Below are positions 1 to 14,385 of a stretch of DNA of 64,000 nt, one piece after another (position 1 is the stretch's first letter; each line of letters begins with the position of its first letter). Source of the DNA: Dasyornis broadbenti (lineage: Eukaryota; Chordata; Aves; Passeriformes; Dasyornithidae). The stretch is taken from NCBI GenBank assembly GCA_013397935.1, contig VZRN01001772.1, positions 477,768 through 541,767 on the forward strand, written 5' to 3'. The position numbers and the translations under genes are program-made. The notes beneath the pieces are model-generated. The model saw only the letters and a list, made by a program, of their open reading frames with translations, was not told the origin of the DNA and searched no databases.

Positions 1-3000
1 TCCTGCAATTTTTTCTGATTACTGATTTCTGGGATGTTTACTTCTTCCGAGATTGTTTTGTAATTTTTTTGTGATCTCAGTTGGTCCAAATAGCTTTGCT
101 ATTAAGTAATCTCATTACCTGTACTTAGACTCTAAGTGCAGCTCTGTGGTGTTTAAAACCAGGAACTGAAATGAAACACAAGGCTGTCAGAAGCAACAGA
201 AGATGAGCTGGAATCTTCTGGTTTTCTCTTAATCCAGGGTTCAGTGTTGCCCCTCATCTGTTTCCTTTAGCTGGTCTGTCACATGAGGTTACAGCTGTCA
301 TCCAGCAATCTCAGAAGTAAATTGTAAGAATCAGTTTGTCAACACTTATTTAAATCCAGGTAAATTTCTTTGAGCATAGGAACCAATAAAATACTGAACA
401 GCTTCACTGCTGTAGTACCCAACTGGACCCTTATAATATCTTGCCAATCTATAAAGATCCAGACAAGATGAAAGCCCTGTTGTTTTGTTTGGGTTTTTTA
501 ACGGACTGCGTAAGGATTCTTCTCACCTAACATAACACATGAAATCTCTTGGAAAAATAAAGTCACTATCCCTAAACATCTTGAAATATAACTAACCACT
601 CCACAGTGCATAAATGGTCTGCTGCAGGTGCTCCCCATTATGATCAAACACAGGAAAGCGAGAAGGAAGGGAAAATCAGTATATACAGAGAAGTCCTCTC
701 TCCAGAGTTACCAGGTGGCAATATCCCAACCATCAATTTCTCTGGAAAGCTGGATTACCTTTTGTTAGTTCACTATTTGGTGAGCTTACTTCCCTTTTTA
801 ATTGGCCTGTTCCCTGCTTTACTACATGTAGAGAGGATTGGTGGTTTTGTATTGCTGCACACGCTTGAGCTTAGCAGCAGCAAGCAGCTTTCCAAGGATT
901 AATAGGAGTGTGCTCCATGGGCTGCCAGGTGTATGTACCACAGTGCCTGAATTTGTGTGTTATCATTCAGCATTACACAGCCCCGGGCAAAACACAGCCC
1001 AGCCACGGTTTGTTTTCCTGTCAGGAAGCTGAACCAAGAACGAACATGAGACTTGCATAAAAAGATAATGCACCTTTTCTAGCCGTGCTAAAAACAAACA
1101 AGCAAATGGAATGTGTCCCACCACTTACTTACACTCCAATTCCCTTGTGTGTGCCCACTGCTCCAGAGTACATTCACAGATAGCCCACCCTTCTCTGCTG
1201 CTCCCCCACCACACAATACACAGAAATCACCACTTCAATTCCACACAGAGCCCCTCTGGCTCTTTGTGACCCTCATGCCAAACTCCTCACTGCTGGAAGT
1301 TCTGCAGTGACTTCTAGGAACATTAAGGAAAGAAGATTTTTGTTAAATGGAGTCACACAACAATTTATCGAATGCAGAATCTCTCTTGTCATTGTGCGAC
1401 ATCAATTTGCTATGAAAATATCTGCAAATATGCAGGATGCTGGGAAGTGGTGGATGGTGTCAGGCAGATGGTATTTGAAATGAGGACTTGTGGATCAGGG
1501 ATGGCTGGCTGAATCTCTGTGTTGAGCGTTCAGGAAGTCTGAGGATTTCTGAGGAGTTGCTGCATCCACTGTCAAATAACTTTTGTGCATACAATTTCAG
1601 CAGTTTTGGCCCTGCTTCAATGACCCCTCCTCTTCTCCACACCATCACCAGTTCCAATTTAATGGGGATTACCAAGTGTACAGCATGCTGGGAAAACACA
1701 GGACTTCTCCATGTAACAGCTAGGAGGGATGCCTCACCTTAGACTCAGTGCAGATGGTTCTGGTGCTTCATTAAAGAAAAGGGATACGTGAGATCATGGA
1801 GAGCTATTAAGCTTACATATTTCTCCTAGTTTATCAAGATGATCAGTACACAGGCTGAGCATTAGCTGTGAGGTTTCTGCCTTCTGGTACCTGCTGTCAA
1901 ATGTCCTAGTTTGGCTAGTGTAAAACTAATGCCAGCTGTACCCTAATAAAGAAAAAGGCCTTGGACTTTACATGCATGACACTATAAACCTGCCGTTGTG
2001 GCATTTGTTCTCTCAAGGGTATTACAGTTCAGCACAAACTGGAGGACAACAGAGGAAGATACAGATACCTTCATTGCACAGATCTAAAAATCACATAAAA
2101 GCCAGTATTTTGAAGATTAGGTCAACAATGCTAACTTGCTATATGAATTGTGAAGTGGGAATTGGCTAGCAAGAATTGTATATGTATCTTTGTTTTAACT
2201 GTGCTTCTCTTTCCTCTTGCAAAAAAAGAAACAACTGCCAACTCCCCACCTCCCTCCCACCAGGAACTGGCTGCTTTTCTTCGTCACTGGCATTATCCAC
2301 TCCTGACTGTGCCCAGGAATTTCACTGCCTGTCTCACTGATGGTATTTCTCAGCAGTCCCTCACACGTATGGGACATCATGTTCTGCCCTCATGAAACCC
2401 ACAGCGTGAGAGTCAGGAATCTATTTTAAAAGGTTAGGTATTCCCCAACCATGAAGGGACAGTATTTCTGGTTATGCGTATTTGAGTGCATATTGGCTGG
2501 CAAAATAGGACAGTGGAGAGAGCATGAAGCCAGCACTTCTTTGATATTCTAGTCCTCAGGCTGGTAAAACAAAATATTTGACAATTACTCTTCAGAAGGA
2601 AGTAAATTAACCAAGCTGCTAAGTTTGGGTAGTGGTTTAGAAGGATTCATCTGTAACCTCTTGCTATCCTATCCAAAAGAGTGACAAATGGCATTCACTA
2701 ATTCTGTTGTCACAGGATACCCAATTTCCACTTCAACAGAAAGATGTGGGGTCTCCAGAGGTCCCTGCTGCATTTGCAGCTGCAAGAGCTTTGTCTCTAT
2801 TCCCAAGCACAGCTTTAGCCCACATGAGTTGCCATGAGTTTCACCCATCACCAACAAGCCCCCGTGACACAAAGATCTCTCTCCACCTCTGCAGCAGCTC
2901 ACATTTTTGGGATTACTTCAGTAGCTGCTTCAAAATGTAGTTAATCGTTTACAGATAGAAAGGATAATTTTCTATGCACTGTAAATTCCATGTCAAACAC

Positions 3001-3395
3001 ATAACAAGAAACAGAGTAAGAAAAAGCTATAGACAGAGTTTTTATGGGTGAGTTTGGCTCAGTAATGAAAGGTTCACAGCTGTTCTAATGACTGAAAACA
3101 GCTTTGGACCAAACACACAATTCACTGCTCCATGGACATCAGAAGCTGAATTTTCTAACCACTGAAACAAGCCACAGATTATCCACCAATTTCAAAAACA
3201 GCATGACTGTGGCCTAGATAGATGTTTTTGCTGAAAGGCAGAAAGTATGACAAGAATAATAATCTTGCCGCTAAAGCACTGAACTCCAAGGACTTTCATG
3301 TAGCTCCTGAGTCTTCAAGGAGCTTCTTATTTCACTCAGGCAAATCACTTCAGAGTAAAGTCATCCCCCCTGGAATGCGACTAAATATATAATAA

Positions 3396-3473
3396 NNNNN
3401 NNNNNNNNNNNNNNNNNNNNNNNNNNNNNNNNNNNNNNNNNNNNNNNNNNNNNNNNNNNNNNNNNNNNNNNNN
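3396..3473. other. Assembly gap (78 N)
   Basis: A run of 78 undetermined bases interrupts otherwise unique AT-rich sequence. The flanks show no repeat that would explain the break. One computed open frame spans the gap but is meaningless because it translates the Ns. Confidence 0.99.
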
Positions 3474-4770
3474 TGTATGTTTCTTCTTATTCCACGTGAA
3501 TAGGAATAAATTGACCATGAAAGAAAGCAGTCCTTCAATTGTCTTTGAATGCTTCTAAACACATAGTCCTGTGCAATAAGCAGACAAGCTCCACACTGTT
3601 CTTTGTTCAGCCACTTTGGAAGGAGCACGTTACTTTTTTCCCCACATTAAAAGATAAAAGTGTGCATGTTACTTTGTAAATATAACCCTCTATGAAGAAG
3701 TCTATTATGAATATCTTGATGCCCAAGGTAAAAGTACAGCCTGACAAGAAAATTATGATCATCCAGTTTGCAAAGTCTCTATCTATTTCTAAAAGTTCTG
3801 TTCTGCACACCAGCAAAACCCAATTTTTTCCAGAATAGAGCCAGTGAGCAGAATTGTAAATACAGCACACACACACAGAGTTTGTCCTTGCTTTCTCACC
3901 AGTCTTGCCACTCATTATTAGTTGCCTGGGAGTTGGTTTCTTAGGGGGCTAAATTATCTCTTTTTTTGTAATATTTGTGTTATTCAACCACCTTTTCACC
4001 ACAATTTGGTCTGCTGTGGACATACTGATTTTAAGGCCACAGTTGAGAGCTGTGCCCTGAATCTGGCCTTAAACACAAAGCTCCTCCCTGAAACCTGCTA
4101 GTTTTAGAACCATAATGAGAATAAAAACCAATGCTGTCTTGACTCACTTCATTGGACAGCTATTGTCCTTTTAAATAAGTCACAAGTCTACCTATAAGTC
4201 TACCCATGAAACTGTGATGTGAAGCCTGTATCTTTTACCAATCTCACCAGCTCTTTAAATAATGAGTCGGGAAAAAATAAGGCAGCAAGTCCTATTCTTT
4301 TTCAGAGTCACGACATCCTTGGAGGTACATAAGAGTGCTCTTGTTCCAATTTTAAACCAGCAGGAAAAGGACTACAGAACTTTGTTTTCTGAATGACCCT
4401 AGACTCAATACATGTCTGACAGGCTAAAGCTACAAAAGACTGATGTTTGCCTTTTCTTTCACGGTTCCATTAAGCTGTACCATTAATGCAGCAAATGAAT
4501 AGAGGCATCATAAGCCACAGTGCTCTGATATTTGAAAGTTGGCTGGCTCCTGCCCCATGTCTAGTTCTATCTTCACAGAATTTTCAAAGAAACAGACTTA
4601 ATGAATCATGTTTAGTCATGCCTGAATGCTTACTGACATTGTAGCTTAAAAGCAATACCTGCTCTCAAGGGACATTTTTGCCATATCTGCATTCCACACT
4701 ACATTCTGGATTGTGTTTATTTATTTCCTAGAAGCACATATACTTCACTAGTGAGCAAATACAATTCCAT

Positions 4771-4872
4771 CTTTGCAGCTCAGTCTTCCCCAACCACAAA
4801 TGGGGAATTAATGCTAACCTATCTCTTTTGTAAATCATTTTGAGATATGCTCATGGGAAAAGCTGTTTAACA
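4771..4872 (+). repeat. MIR/CORE-SINE-like remnant
   Basis: The stretch reads as a degraded SINE tail. A piece like 'cctcagtttcccc..tctgtaaaatgggg' (here 'cagtcttccccaaccac' then 'aaatgggga') is followed by 'taatgctaacctatctc' and 'gtaaatcattttgagata'. That order is the one found in the 3' half of MIR-type SINEs of amniotes. Divergence is high, so this rests on motif order and not on alignment. Confidence 0.45.
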
Positions 4873-7800
4873 CAACACTATTAATCTTTGCCAGTGATTT
4901 CTAGGGAAAAGGGAACTGAACACCGTCTTTTCCTTCTCCCCTTTCCAACTACCTGCCATTCTCCCATTAAGTTAGGTCAAACCTACAAGTAATTAACTGC
5001 AAAAGTTATTAGTTGAAACTGAAAGGCCAGTTTTGCAGTTTGACTCAACGCTGTAGAAATAGGTTCCACTGGACTGGGTTTTGTGCGAGCAGAACAGAAC
5101 CCCCCTAACAGTGTGTGAGACGAGACACAAAGTAATGGGCCTCATTTGTAGGACTCAACACGCAGCACTGTGGAACTTTCAGACACAATGTCTCAAGCTG
5201 GGTTTTCATTCAGCAATTCCACTGCCTCACTACACCTTGCTCCAGGCACAGAAGCCAACAGTCTGTGTGACCTTCAGTGCCGTCAGGTGAAGGGTCCAGA
5301 AAGATCAAACCCAGCAGAGCTGTTCCTGCTACATCTGCTGCCAATGTAACCTCACAACTGAAAAACTGATTTCTAGAGAAGAGCACTGAATATCAAAATC
5401 TAGCACTGGTCTACAGATCTTTCAGGGATGCTTTGCTTTCCTCACCAATGCATTGTTTTCCAGCCCCTAATAGGTTTTCTTTAATTTCATTTTAGTTTGG
5501 TTGCATTTGAGGTTCTTTTCATACAAATGTACCCTTGGCATGACCACTATTTTTTTCTTTAAGGCAATGAAGCCCATTGTAACAGATGAAAAAAGCCACT
5601 AGATTCTGACATCTGGTAGGCAGCCTCACACATCTGAGATTCTGCAAAGCATTAATATCAAAGCCTGCCAGAAGTATGCCTTATGCAGCAGGGATCAGAC
5701 TGAAAATTAACGTGTCACTTACAAATGGAAAAGGCATAAAACTGACTAATCTAATTCCATGGCACAAGGAACAACCGGATCAGCTGAGGGCAGGTGTGTG
5801 AAAGGAGAGCCACACACCCTTCTCTGGGGCATCACAGGGGACGTGGGCTGAGGATCAGCTCCAGGCAATCCAGGGAGCCAGGCAGATGCCATCAGGCACA
5901 AACCTGGCTGCAGGGAGTCCCTGTAATCCTCTCTAAGTCTCAGTGGCATGTTCTAGATGATTACGTGAAATGGTAATGAAGATTTTATTTTAATATGCAT
6001 TCTACTTTGACAATCTTTCATTTCAAGCAAGTAATATCTAAAATAATTATATTTAATTTCCCATTCTTTTGCAAGTGTTACAGAGCACCTGGTAATTTCT
6101 AGCCTGACATTGCTTATTTCAGGGAGAAAAACTAGACAGAATCCCCCTCTTTTAGACTTATCTGAAAGCTCTGCAGAGTTCTCTCTGTGCAAGGTACATA
6201 AAAATATAGACTTTTCCCAAGTAATGTTACTGAAAAAACTAAAAAATAAAACAAGCAAATAAATAAGGTTGAGTATCCAAAGACAAGCAAAATTATCATT
6301 CTAATGAAATAATATGGATTTAGACATCTCCAGCAGTCTGGAAAGGAAAACCACATCTCATGACAGCTTTACTTCGTGTTCAATGCACAAGATTTGGTAT
6401 ACTATGAGCATACATCATTTGGAAGTTATATGCTCTCAAAGAAAACATGTCAGGACAGGGAAAAATCCCATTCAGATCCTTATTCTTCAATTTATGAGTT
6501 GAAGAAAGAGTAAGAAGCAGAGGATTTTAAAAAAAAAAAAATTGTGTCAAATCCTAACTCAGTTCAGCTACCTGCTTTTCCTTTCAGTCTTACTCCTGTT
6601 GCTCCCAAGTAGTATTTTGTTGTTGCCAAGCAGCAGAAAGCTAATTAGTGCAATGTCATGTTTCCTTGTTTTCATCTCTTGCTCCTTCCCACTTACATGC
6701 ACACTGCTCCTCAACATTCCCAAAATAAAGGTAAATTGGCTGCAAGAAACAAGAGAATTGAAAGCATAGTTTCGCACTCAGCTTATAGAAACACTGCCTC
6801 CCCCAAAGCACTTATTCTTATTAGCGAAAATCGCCCTGTAAGCTTTGGTCACAGAACACATTAACATTTCCAGCCAAGCATCTGGCAGGGCTGTGCTGCT
6901 CACCTACCCCCAAATCAGCCAGCTGAAATACAGCAGGTATTCCCACAGGAGATACACTCACTGCAATACCGGTGAAGCTCCTGTTGAGGGCAATTTAGAG
7001 AATTTAGCATTTGTGCTGCAGTGCACATAGCAAAAAAAAAAAAAGGCTGTCAGAGAAACATAACCACAGCATCTGTCAATTAATTTGCTAGGATGAAAGA
7101 GATGCCTTATTCTAAAGCTACCCACTATAAACCATTTAGGCACACCACCTTCTGCCCATTATGTATTTCTTTGCTTCCAAAGAATAGTAATCTTTTTCAG
7201 AGCTGTAGAGAGCAAAAAGATTTTATCTTCTAAGCTACAGGCTGGCTTTGCATCAGCACTCTTTTTTTTAACCCAGCAATACATGTCCCACAAGAAGAAT
7301 TTATTCCCTTTCCAAAAGACTCCAGTCTATTTCTGTATTTGAAATAGCAGAAGGTCCTTAAAACAACTAATGCAAGCCTTTCAAACACAGGCACAAATGA
7401 GAAAGGGATCCCAGAATTCAGAAATGGACTGCACATACAAATCTATTAAAGGTAAGGGGCTCAAAATAAGGCAGACAAGACAATACCAAGCAGAGACTGA
7501 CTGCACTGGAGACTGAGATCATCTACTTACAGCACATCAAGGAAGGAGCTTTCCATCCCTCACAGCCACCATTTGTCACCATTAGCTAAGACACTTGAAT
7601 TCCCCACCTTGTTTTCCACTACCAGCACTTTTGCCAACTGCTAGATGGTTGTGATAAACCAGAGGCTCTATCTGAATTCCTGCTTGAAAGACCATGGCCT
7701 AAAGTCAGTTCAACAGCCACTTATAACTTAGAAAAATTAACAGTTATGAAATTCATTGTGTCTGGCATGAAAGCAAACTCTAGTGTTGCCTTTCTGCAAG

Positions 7801-10800
7801 AGACCAGGAGTTGGTCTCTTTTTCAAAACTGCTGACATATCACCTTCCACTGCATGAGGTTTTTTTGAAAAATACAAAGCCAGGTGTTACAAAATAACAC
7901 CTCTCTGCTTCCCCATTTTTACCCAATTAACCTTCTATTTTAGCTCTAGCATTAATAACCATGTCATATCCAGGGTCCCTGGCCCATGAGATTAACAAAA
8001 GCATGCCCCTTTCCAAACATCTCTGGAGGAAAATTCAGCTACGTGGTTACCATGAACATAAACGGGAGCTGGGAAGAGAAACACTCCAGTCAATGTGGAA
8101 AATGTTTAATCCCAGAGAGCCAGTCAGAGATGCAAGTCCACTTAGAAGGGCATGACACTGGAATAAATGCATTGCACTGTGTTCCTTGCATCCACAAGCC
8201 ACAGAGTTTCTCTAGATGTTCTTTATGTTCAGGAAGCTCGACTATCTCATACAGTTCCCTGTCTGGCGGGGAGGGGCGGGCTGGGTAAGTGCAGTGAATC
8301 TGTCACTTGCAGCAGACAAGAACATCTTGTACTTGAGCTGTTTGTTGAGTAGGTTAGAAAGGCAGACAAACTAGCAGAATAATTAGATTTTTTTAACTGG
8401 GGTGCTGAGAAGTAAAACCCTTATAACAGGCTATTAATTTAAACAGGTTTGTGCAAGATACCTGATTATGTCCATCAATAAGAACAATAACATTTAAGGG
8501 TTAATACTGAAAATAAAAATATTCCAGTCTAAACTGAGTTTTGAAGAGATCCCAGCATTCCTCATCCTTATATTTTAGGCAATCATCACTAAAATCAAAA
8601 GACACGTCTGCAGGCTGGAATAGCTGAAACTAAGGAGACAGACTGAACAAACTCAATATTCCCATCTCTGCTAAACAACAGACTAGAGAGGTAAAAAAGT
8701 AGTTTACAACAATCTGAAGGGCACTTTGACCAAGGAGGAAAAGGTTAAGTGAAACAAAGCAGCATATAAATAGGAATAATGGAATGAAAACATTATGAGG
8801 CTAAAACAAAATTGAATTAAATTACCCTGAATAACCCTGGAAGGGCCTCCTAGTTGCAGCAGGATGTACAAATACACCTTTTGGCATTTCTCACTTCCAA
8901 GATTTTAAAAAATGGTGTCACATCTGATACGCCAAAAACCTAAGGGTAAAGCAACACTTAATAGCTCTGATTTGTTCATCTTTAGCACTAATGTGAGTTG
9001 TGTATGCATGTGAAGAATTAATAGGATTTTCTGAGCAAGGAGAACGACTGCTAGTGGTCATTACACTACAACAGAGGACTGTAACATCATGCTCATGAGC
9101 AAGCATGTGCTGTTCAGGGAAAATAAGCACCTTTAAAAGAGCTGTGTTAAATCTGCCTAAGTATCTATGGGGTTTTAAAGGCGGCTTCTTAACCTCGTCA
9201 ATCTTAAAGCATTGCTGACACCACTACTTAAAATTAGCAGGTCTCAGAGAACTTTCTACAACCCTGCTTTTCAGACTTTTTGCTTGGTTTCAGACTGTAA
9301 GCTTTGCGTAACTATTGAAAAATCACGGCTAGAGACACAAGAAATGAACGCAGCAGGCACTGCATATTTCTGAGGAGCCACATTCTGCTCCCCTCCCAAT
9401 GATGTGCCTGCCGCATGTCTCTGAATGAGTCATCAGTGCAGGGGAAATACCTCCAAATTAGCAGATTAGGAACGGCAGATGCTGCAGACTTGGGCAGAGT
9501 GTCACAGCTATGCTCCTTCCAGATCCAAGCCCTCTATGCACATGCAGCTCTGATGACCTTGGACTGCACGGCCCTGCACGTCCACCTTCCAAGTATGGAG
9601 CAGTTCAGAGTGTCAGCACAATGCCCCACCTGGACAAAAATCATTCTCCTACAAGGGTATACTCTTCCTTGGGTACACAAGCCAGTGGCAAAGTGGGGAG
9701 TTCAGATGGGGAAGAGGAAAACAAAGGCACACGGTGCTGCTGAGGCCACCCAACCCCGCATTGCCTTCAGAAGCATGTCCTGGCCCTCATGCACATTCAC
9801 ATCAGAACACAGGCATGCAAACCTATTGCATAACTTACACTGAATTATGCAACCCTGAAGTGTTCATTAACAAGCAGAGGCTTGCACAAACTAGCAAAAG
9901 CAATCTAAGAAAGAGAAATCCTCAATAAACACAACCTGTTTTAATAATAGCCAAATCATGCTTTTGGGCCAAGACACTGCATATTACCCCAGAAATAAAA
10001 GTTACTGGGCTTTTAAAAGTAACAGGTTCACTACTTGTATTAGAAAAGACAAAACCAGGAATACTCTTGTTTGCATAAGTTGCAGTTGATCTTATTTGGT
10101 GAGACTGTAAGTGTCCTAATTTGGTTTTAAAAGTAAAATCAATTGTAAATTTATTTAGACCAATTTACCTGCCTGCCTGTTGTACATCACTGGGCCTGTA
10201 TTGATTGTTTGAGCTGGAACTCATTCCAAATTGTATTGATTTAATTCATTAGCAAATTTTTAGCAAAGCATATTTTGTTGTTTCAGGGCAGAAGTACATA
10301 AAGCTCCATTTAGAGACTGCAGGACTGATCAGGGGAGGTATGGGGGGGGGCTAGAATTTCTCAAATTAATAAGATTTACAAGCAGCAATATGAATCATCT
10401 GTTTCTGATAAAAGAACCATTTTCTGAACAATAAATAGGAAAAACTAGGACTGGAAAAAGCCTAGATACATTGATGGGGGAAAAAATCCAGTTGGTGAAA
10501 TAAGAATGGGGTGAATAATTCATAAATAGTACAGAGTATTGGTCGTTTTAACAGATATTTTGATTTATGGATTTAAGTGCCTAAAATAGCTCAACAATTT
10601 ATAAATCATCTTAAAATCAACATATCATGAGTAGATTTGTCTGGCTTTATAGCAAGGCAGTCGAGCTGCATTTGTTACCTTGGCAACTGAAGGTACCTCA
10701 GTTACCATGGCTACAGCTCCTTTAAAATACGGTTGGCAATTCCTCCCTCCCCAACTTTTGTGACTATTTTGAAAAGGAGTTAAAAAAAAAAAAAATAAAA

Positions 10801-13800
10801 CAAAAAACAAAAGAAATCCTAGTACTCTGTCAACACTTGCACTGAGACAAAAGGTCTGCAAAATGCAAATTTTCTCAACCCACAAGGCCAGGTTAAAGAT
10901 AAGCTAATTTTAATGCTGCAAATCTTTAGCTCACTGAGACACTGTGAAGAGCTTGGATCTGGGAATCCACAGTCTTGGATTATGAAGAGCTTGGTCATCA
11001 CATACTCAGCTCAACATTTCACATCAAAACCCGGCTCTGCTGTTCACTGGAAAAAGTGGTGAAGAAATGGACTTCTACCACATTGTAAATCTTCTGTGTA
11101 TCAAGGCTTCCCACAAACAGGCAGCTGCCTGGATTGCCTAATGAGATGTGAGAAAAACAGTCAGAAATCCCGGATTCTCGTTTCTGAGGCAGATGAGGTG
11201 GCAACAGGGAGAGCATTCACCTCCCCAGATTCCAGTCGGTATCCGAGATGTGCTTCCTGTGTCTGGAAAGGATGGCTTTCTGAAGGAAGCCATTTCCTGC
11301 ACTCAAATCAGTGTCCTCTGAATTATCCTGAGGTTAGAGTGGCATTTATGTTGCTAGACTGCAAGTAATCTTTTTAGGGAAGTTGCTTGCACCTAATGCA
11401 CCAAGATGGGAAAAGACTTTTCCAGCTTTCCGGAAAATTGTGCACCTTAATCTGAGGCACGGACATTCAAGGAAGAGGACACAAAGCCTCTTTCACCTCA
11501 TTGAGGTTATACTGTGAGTTAAATATAAAAACACTTCAAATTCTGATTGAGAAATAAATATGTTTTTAAAATAATCACAAACTTTGATTTTGGCATTTCC
11601 TGATTCCCAACTAGCTCTGTGCTTTAAAATCACCTTTAACTTTCCCTCCCTAGGAAACAGGGGAAACAGTTTTTGTGCTCTCCTAAAACATTCAATTGCA
11701 CATAGTTCATCTTATAAGCAGCCTTATGGCAGCACACAATTGCCACAAATCACTTAAGAACTAGAAATGGAGCGAGTGAAAATATCCCTTCAGGGTGAAG
11801 GCTATTTTTCATCCTTGTATGCTAACAAAACACCTGGCTGGAACGTAAGTCCTGCCTTGATCCTGTCTCCTCCAACTTCACCCCCAATCCCCTCTCGGTT
11901 TCCCTTAACTTTTTATGCAGTTTTGTGCCTATTATATAGATACTTTCTAGGGAAGATTTCCAGAAGTGATTAATGATTTCTGGCAATTCACAGTTATTGA
12001 GTCTCCAAGTCAAAATCTCCTTAAGGGCTAGATTTTAATAAGCCATCAGTCTGATCCTGGTAAAATATCTGATAAGAAATCTTAGTGTTGAGGACTTCAA
12101 AGTCTCATGACAAAGTATTGAGGACACTAGAAAGGGCAGTGCAAATGTTTTCACCTTTTTCTTAAGCCAGATTGGCCCTTTCCAGAGTCATTGGTGTCAC
12201 AAAGAACAAAACTCCAAGAGCCTACACAGATCTGAACACTGCCCTACCATTCTTTGCACCCCACACACATTTGCTGTGTGTTGGACTCACTGCACTGCAA
12301 GGATAAAAGGAAGAACATGGCTCAAGGACTGGGCTAAGATTTCACAACCCACAACTGGGCTTTGAACTCAGCAAACACAAGTTCTGGGGGACCGCATCTT
12401 GGCCAACAGACACAGCACCCTAACAACAGCCCAGCACTCCAAATTTCACAGCCTATCCATCCCTGGGGAAGTTAGCTATTAAGATACATGTTTTGAACAA
12501 TATCCCATAATTTTGCCCCAATCCAAGATCTTGGTACTGGTACTGGTGTAGTCAAAGTTAAACAATGTACTTAAGAAACACAGGCTCTAACCTTTGAGCC
12601 CCACAATCACCTTGTCCATGGGACAGTTGTAGATTCCCTGCAGAGGTAATCTGCAGAGATTGATACCTATATTAACATTTCAACAGCACTTCCAAGCTAT
12701 AGAGATCCACACCGTTAAATGCTATGCAGTATTTTGGATTCTTTGTAATGCAGGTAGATGCATTATATTCAAACAGAGCTATTTCAAATGAATGATACTT
12801 CCTTTTTGTCTGAGGTTAGAATTCAGAAACTGAGTTGGTTCTTCAGCCACACTTAGTATCATACTTGCATGCGCCCTGGAAAAAACCTAAGAAATGAAAA
12901 TACACCGCAGATGATACAGCCAGAAGACAGTAAACAACAAAAGATGAGAGGATCCTATTATCCAACAAGATGTTGAGTGTACCGCTGAACACAAGGTAAA
13001 CGCAGTTGCATAATATTGCTAGCAAACCTTTTAGAATATTGTACATTCCTTTCATCTTATGCAGAAAGCAAATTTTCTCTAAGTTTAGGCTATGGCTTAC
13101 CTTGTGATCCTTTCTAAATATTTCCATCTTTCTTTTGACCTTGACTGCACAAGAGGTTGATTTTAGAAGTGGTTTCTTGTTGCTTATGCAATAGTCCTCA
13201 CAGGAGGTGTTCAAAAGGCTCCTCCTGAGCTGATTGTAGCCCCAAGAGGGGTTAACAGGGAGATGTATTTAATGCAGCATCAGAGGAGAGTGTGGCTCTC
13301 ACCTTCAAAGAACTGTTGGGAGCCCTTTTGACAAGGCCAAGCAATCAGCTCTGCAGCAGTATCCCTGGAAATCCTCCCTCTGCAAGGCCTCCACAGCTGC
13401 TAACGCTGAACTGGCTAATAGGAGGGGTGATCACCACATGTATCTGATGGCAGGGTTGGTGCCATAGGTGCTGGATGTGACTCACCAATTTAGGCCTTAA
13501 AAACTTAACAAGGAGGACAAGGCCTTTTCATTGCTCTCCTCCATGAAAGCACAGAGTTGTTACATGTCTGTCAGCATGCACTAGTGTGGCTAGATTGGGT
13601 ACAGTAGGAGAAAATGTTGTACCAGGGAAAGCAAGGATGATACAACTTTCTCCTTTAAACCAGGATAGTGCTGTCAGCAAGTGGGGTGGCAGTGTGAACC
13701 AACTTTCCTGTGCCACATACTATCATGGGAGTTCATTCCATGGCAGGTGCCCTCATGAGTTTGCGTTGTACATTATGCTTTCCATAAATATCTTGTATAT

Positions 13801-14077
13801 ACTTGCCCACAAAATAGGGGAATCTCACCAAAAAGGAAATGGGCTGTTTTCCATGAGTGAGGAAAAAAAAAAAAAAAATTATTGGGGAAGCAAAGTGTGT
13901 GACTGCCAAACAGGTGACTGGCACCAAGGGGCCACCTTATGGTTGCGGTTGCTTTCTGCTGACCCATTTAAGTGTGGAGCCACAGAAACACAGGAATAAA
14001 TATTTTCTTCTTCAGAGAGACAGGAGAAGTGATGTTGAAAAAACATCCTCAATCTTGCTGGTCTGAGTCAAGACAGA

Positions 14078-14385
14078 CTATACAGAATCCTTTGGGCTGG
14101 AAGTGACTTTTAAAGCTGGTTTTGTCCAACACCCTGCAATGAGCAGGGACATCTTTAACTACATCATACTGCTCAGAGCCCTGTCTAACCTGACCTTGAA
14201 CGTTTCCAGGGGTGGGACAACTACAACTTCTCTGAGCAACCTGTTCTGGTGTTTCACCACTCTCATAATGAAAAAACTTCTTCCTTATATCTAGGCCTAA
14301 ATCCCTCACTTAGTTTAAAACCATTGACTCTTGTGTAATTGCAACAGGCCCTGCTCACACGTCTGTCCCCATCTTTCTTATATGA
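14078..14385 (-). mobile_element. CR1 LINE 3'-end fragment
   Basis: On the + strand this reads as the reverse complement of a CR1 3' terminus. It begins with 'agaatcctttgggctgg', then 'gtccaacaccctgcaatgag', 'agggacatcttt', 'cctgaccttgaacgtttcc' and 'cttcttccttatatctag'. The LINE is therefore on the minus strand with its 3' end at the lower coordinate. It is 5'-truncated, as most avian CR1 copies are, and carries no intact reverse transcriptase. The minus-strand frame across it (about 14049-14309) is a remnant of the ORF2 C-terminus and 3' UTR. Confidence 0.88.

Larger units (their letters stand above)
1..14077 (+). other. KCNC1: KCNC1 intron 1, distal part, no exon seen
   Basis: This is inferred to be intron because KCNC1 exon 2 begins at 24744 in phase 0 and no exon encoding the Kv3 T1 domain is found upstream in the window. 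Both strands carry only short open frames with no recognisable domain. The stretch holds an assembly gap (3396-3473), a MIR-like remnant near 4771-4872 and scattered A or T runs. I see no CpG-island promoter. A neighbouring gene or non-coding RNA cannot be excluded, and the far 5' part could lie outside KCNC1. Confidence 0.6.

Noticed and set aside
3255..3360. Possible further MIR-like SINE before the N gap
   Set aside because: Only short scattered matches (gcactgaact, aggcaaatcacttc); below what I would report.
8255..8290. GC-box-like gaggggcggg as a possible promoter
   Set aside because: A single motif without a CpG island, start codon context or following gene.
9415..9843. 142-codon plus-strand open frame
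   Set aside because: No domain, no plausible splice context and ordinary composition; expected by chance in 64 kb.
13586..13999. 137-codon plus-strand open frame
   Set aside because: It runs through a poly-A tract (KKKKK), has no domain, and overlaps other frames of similar length on both strands.
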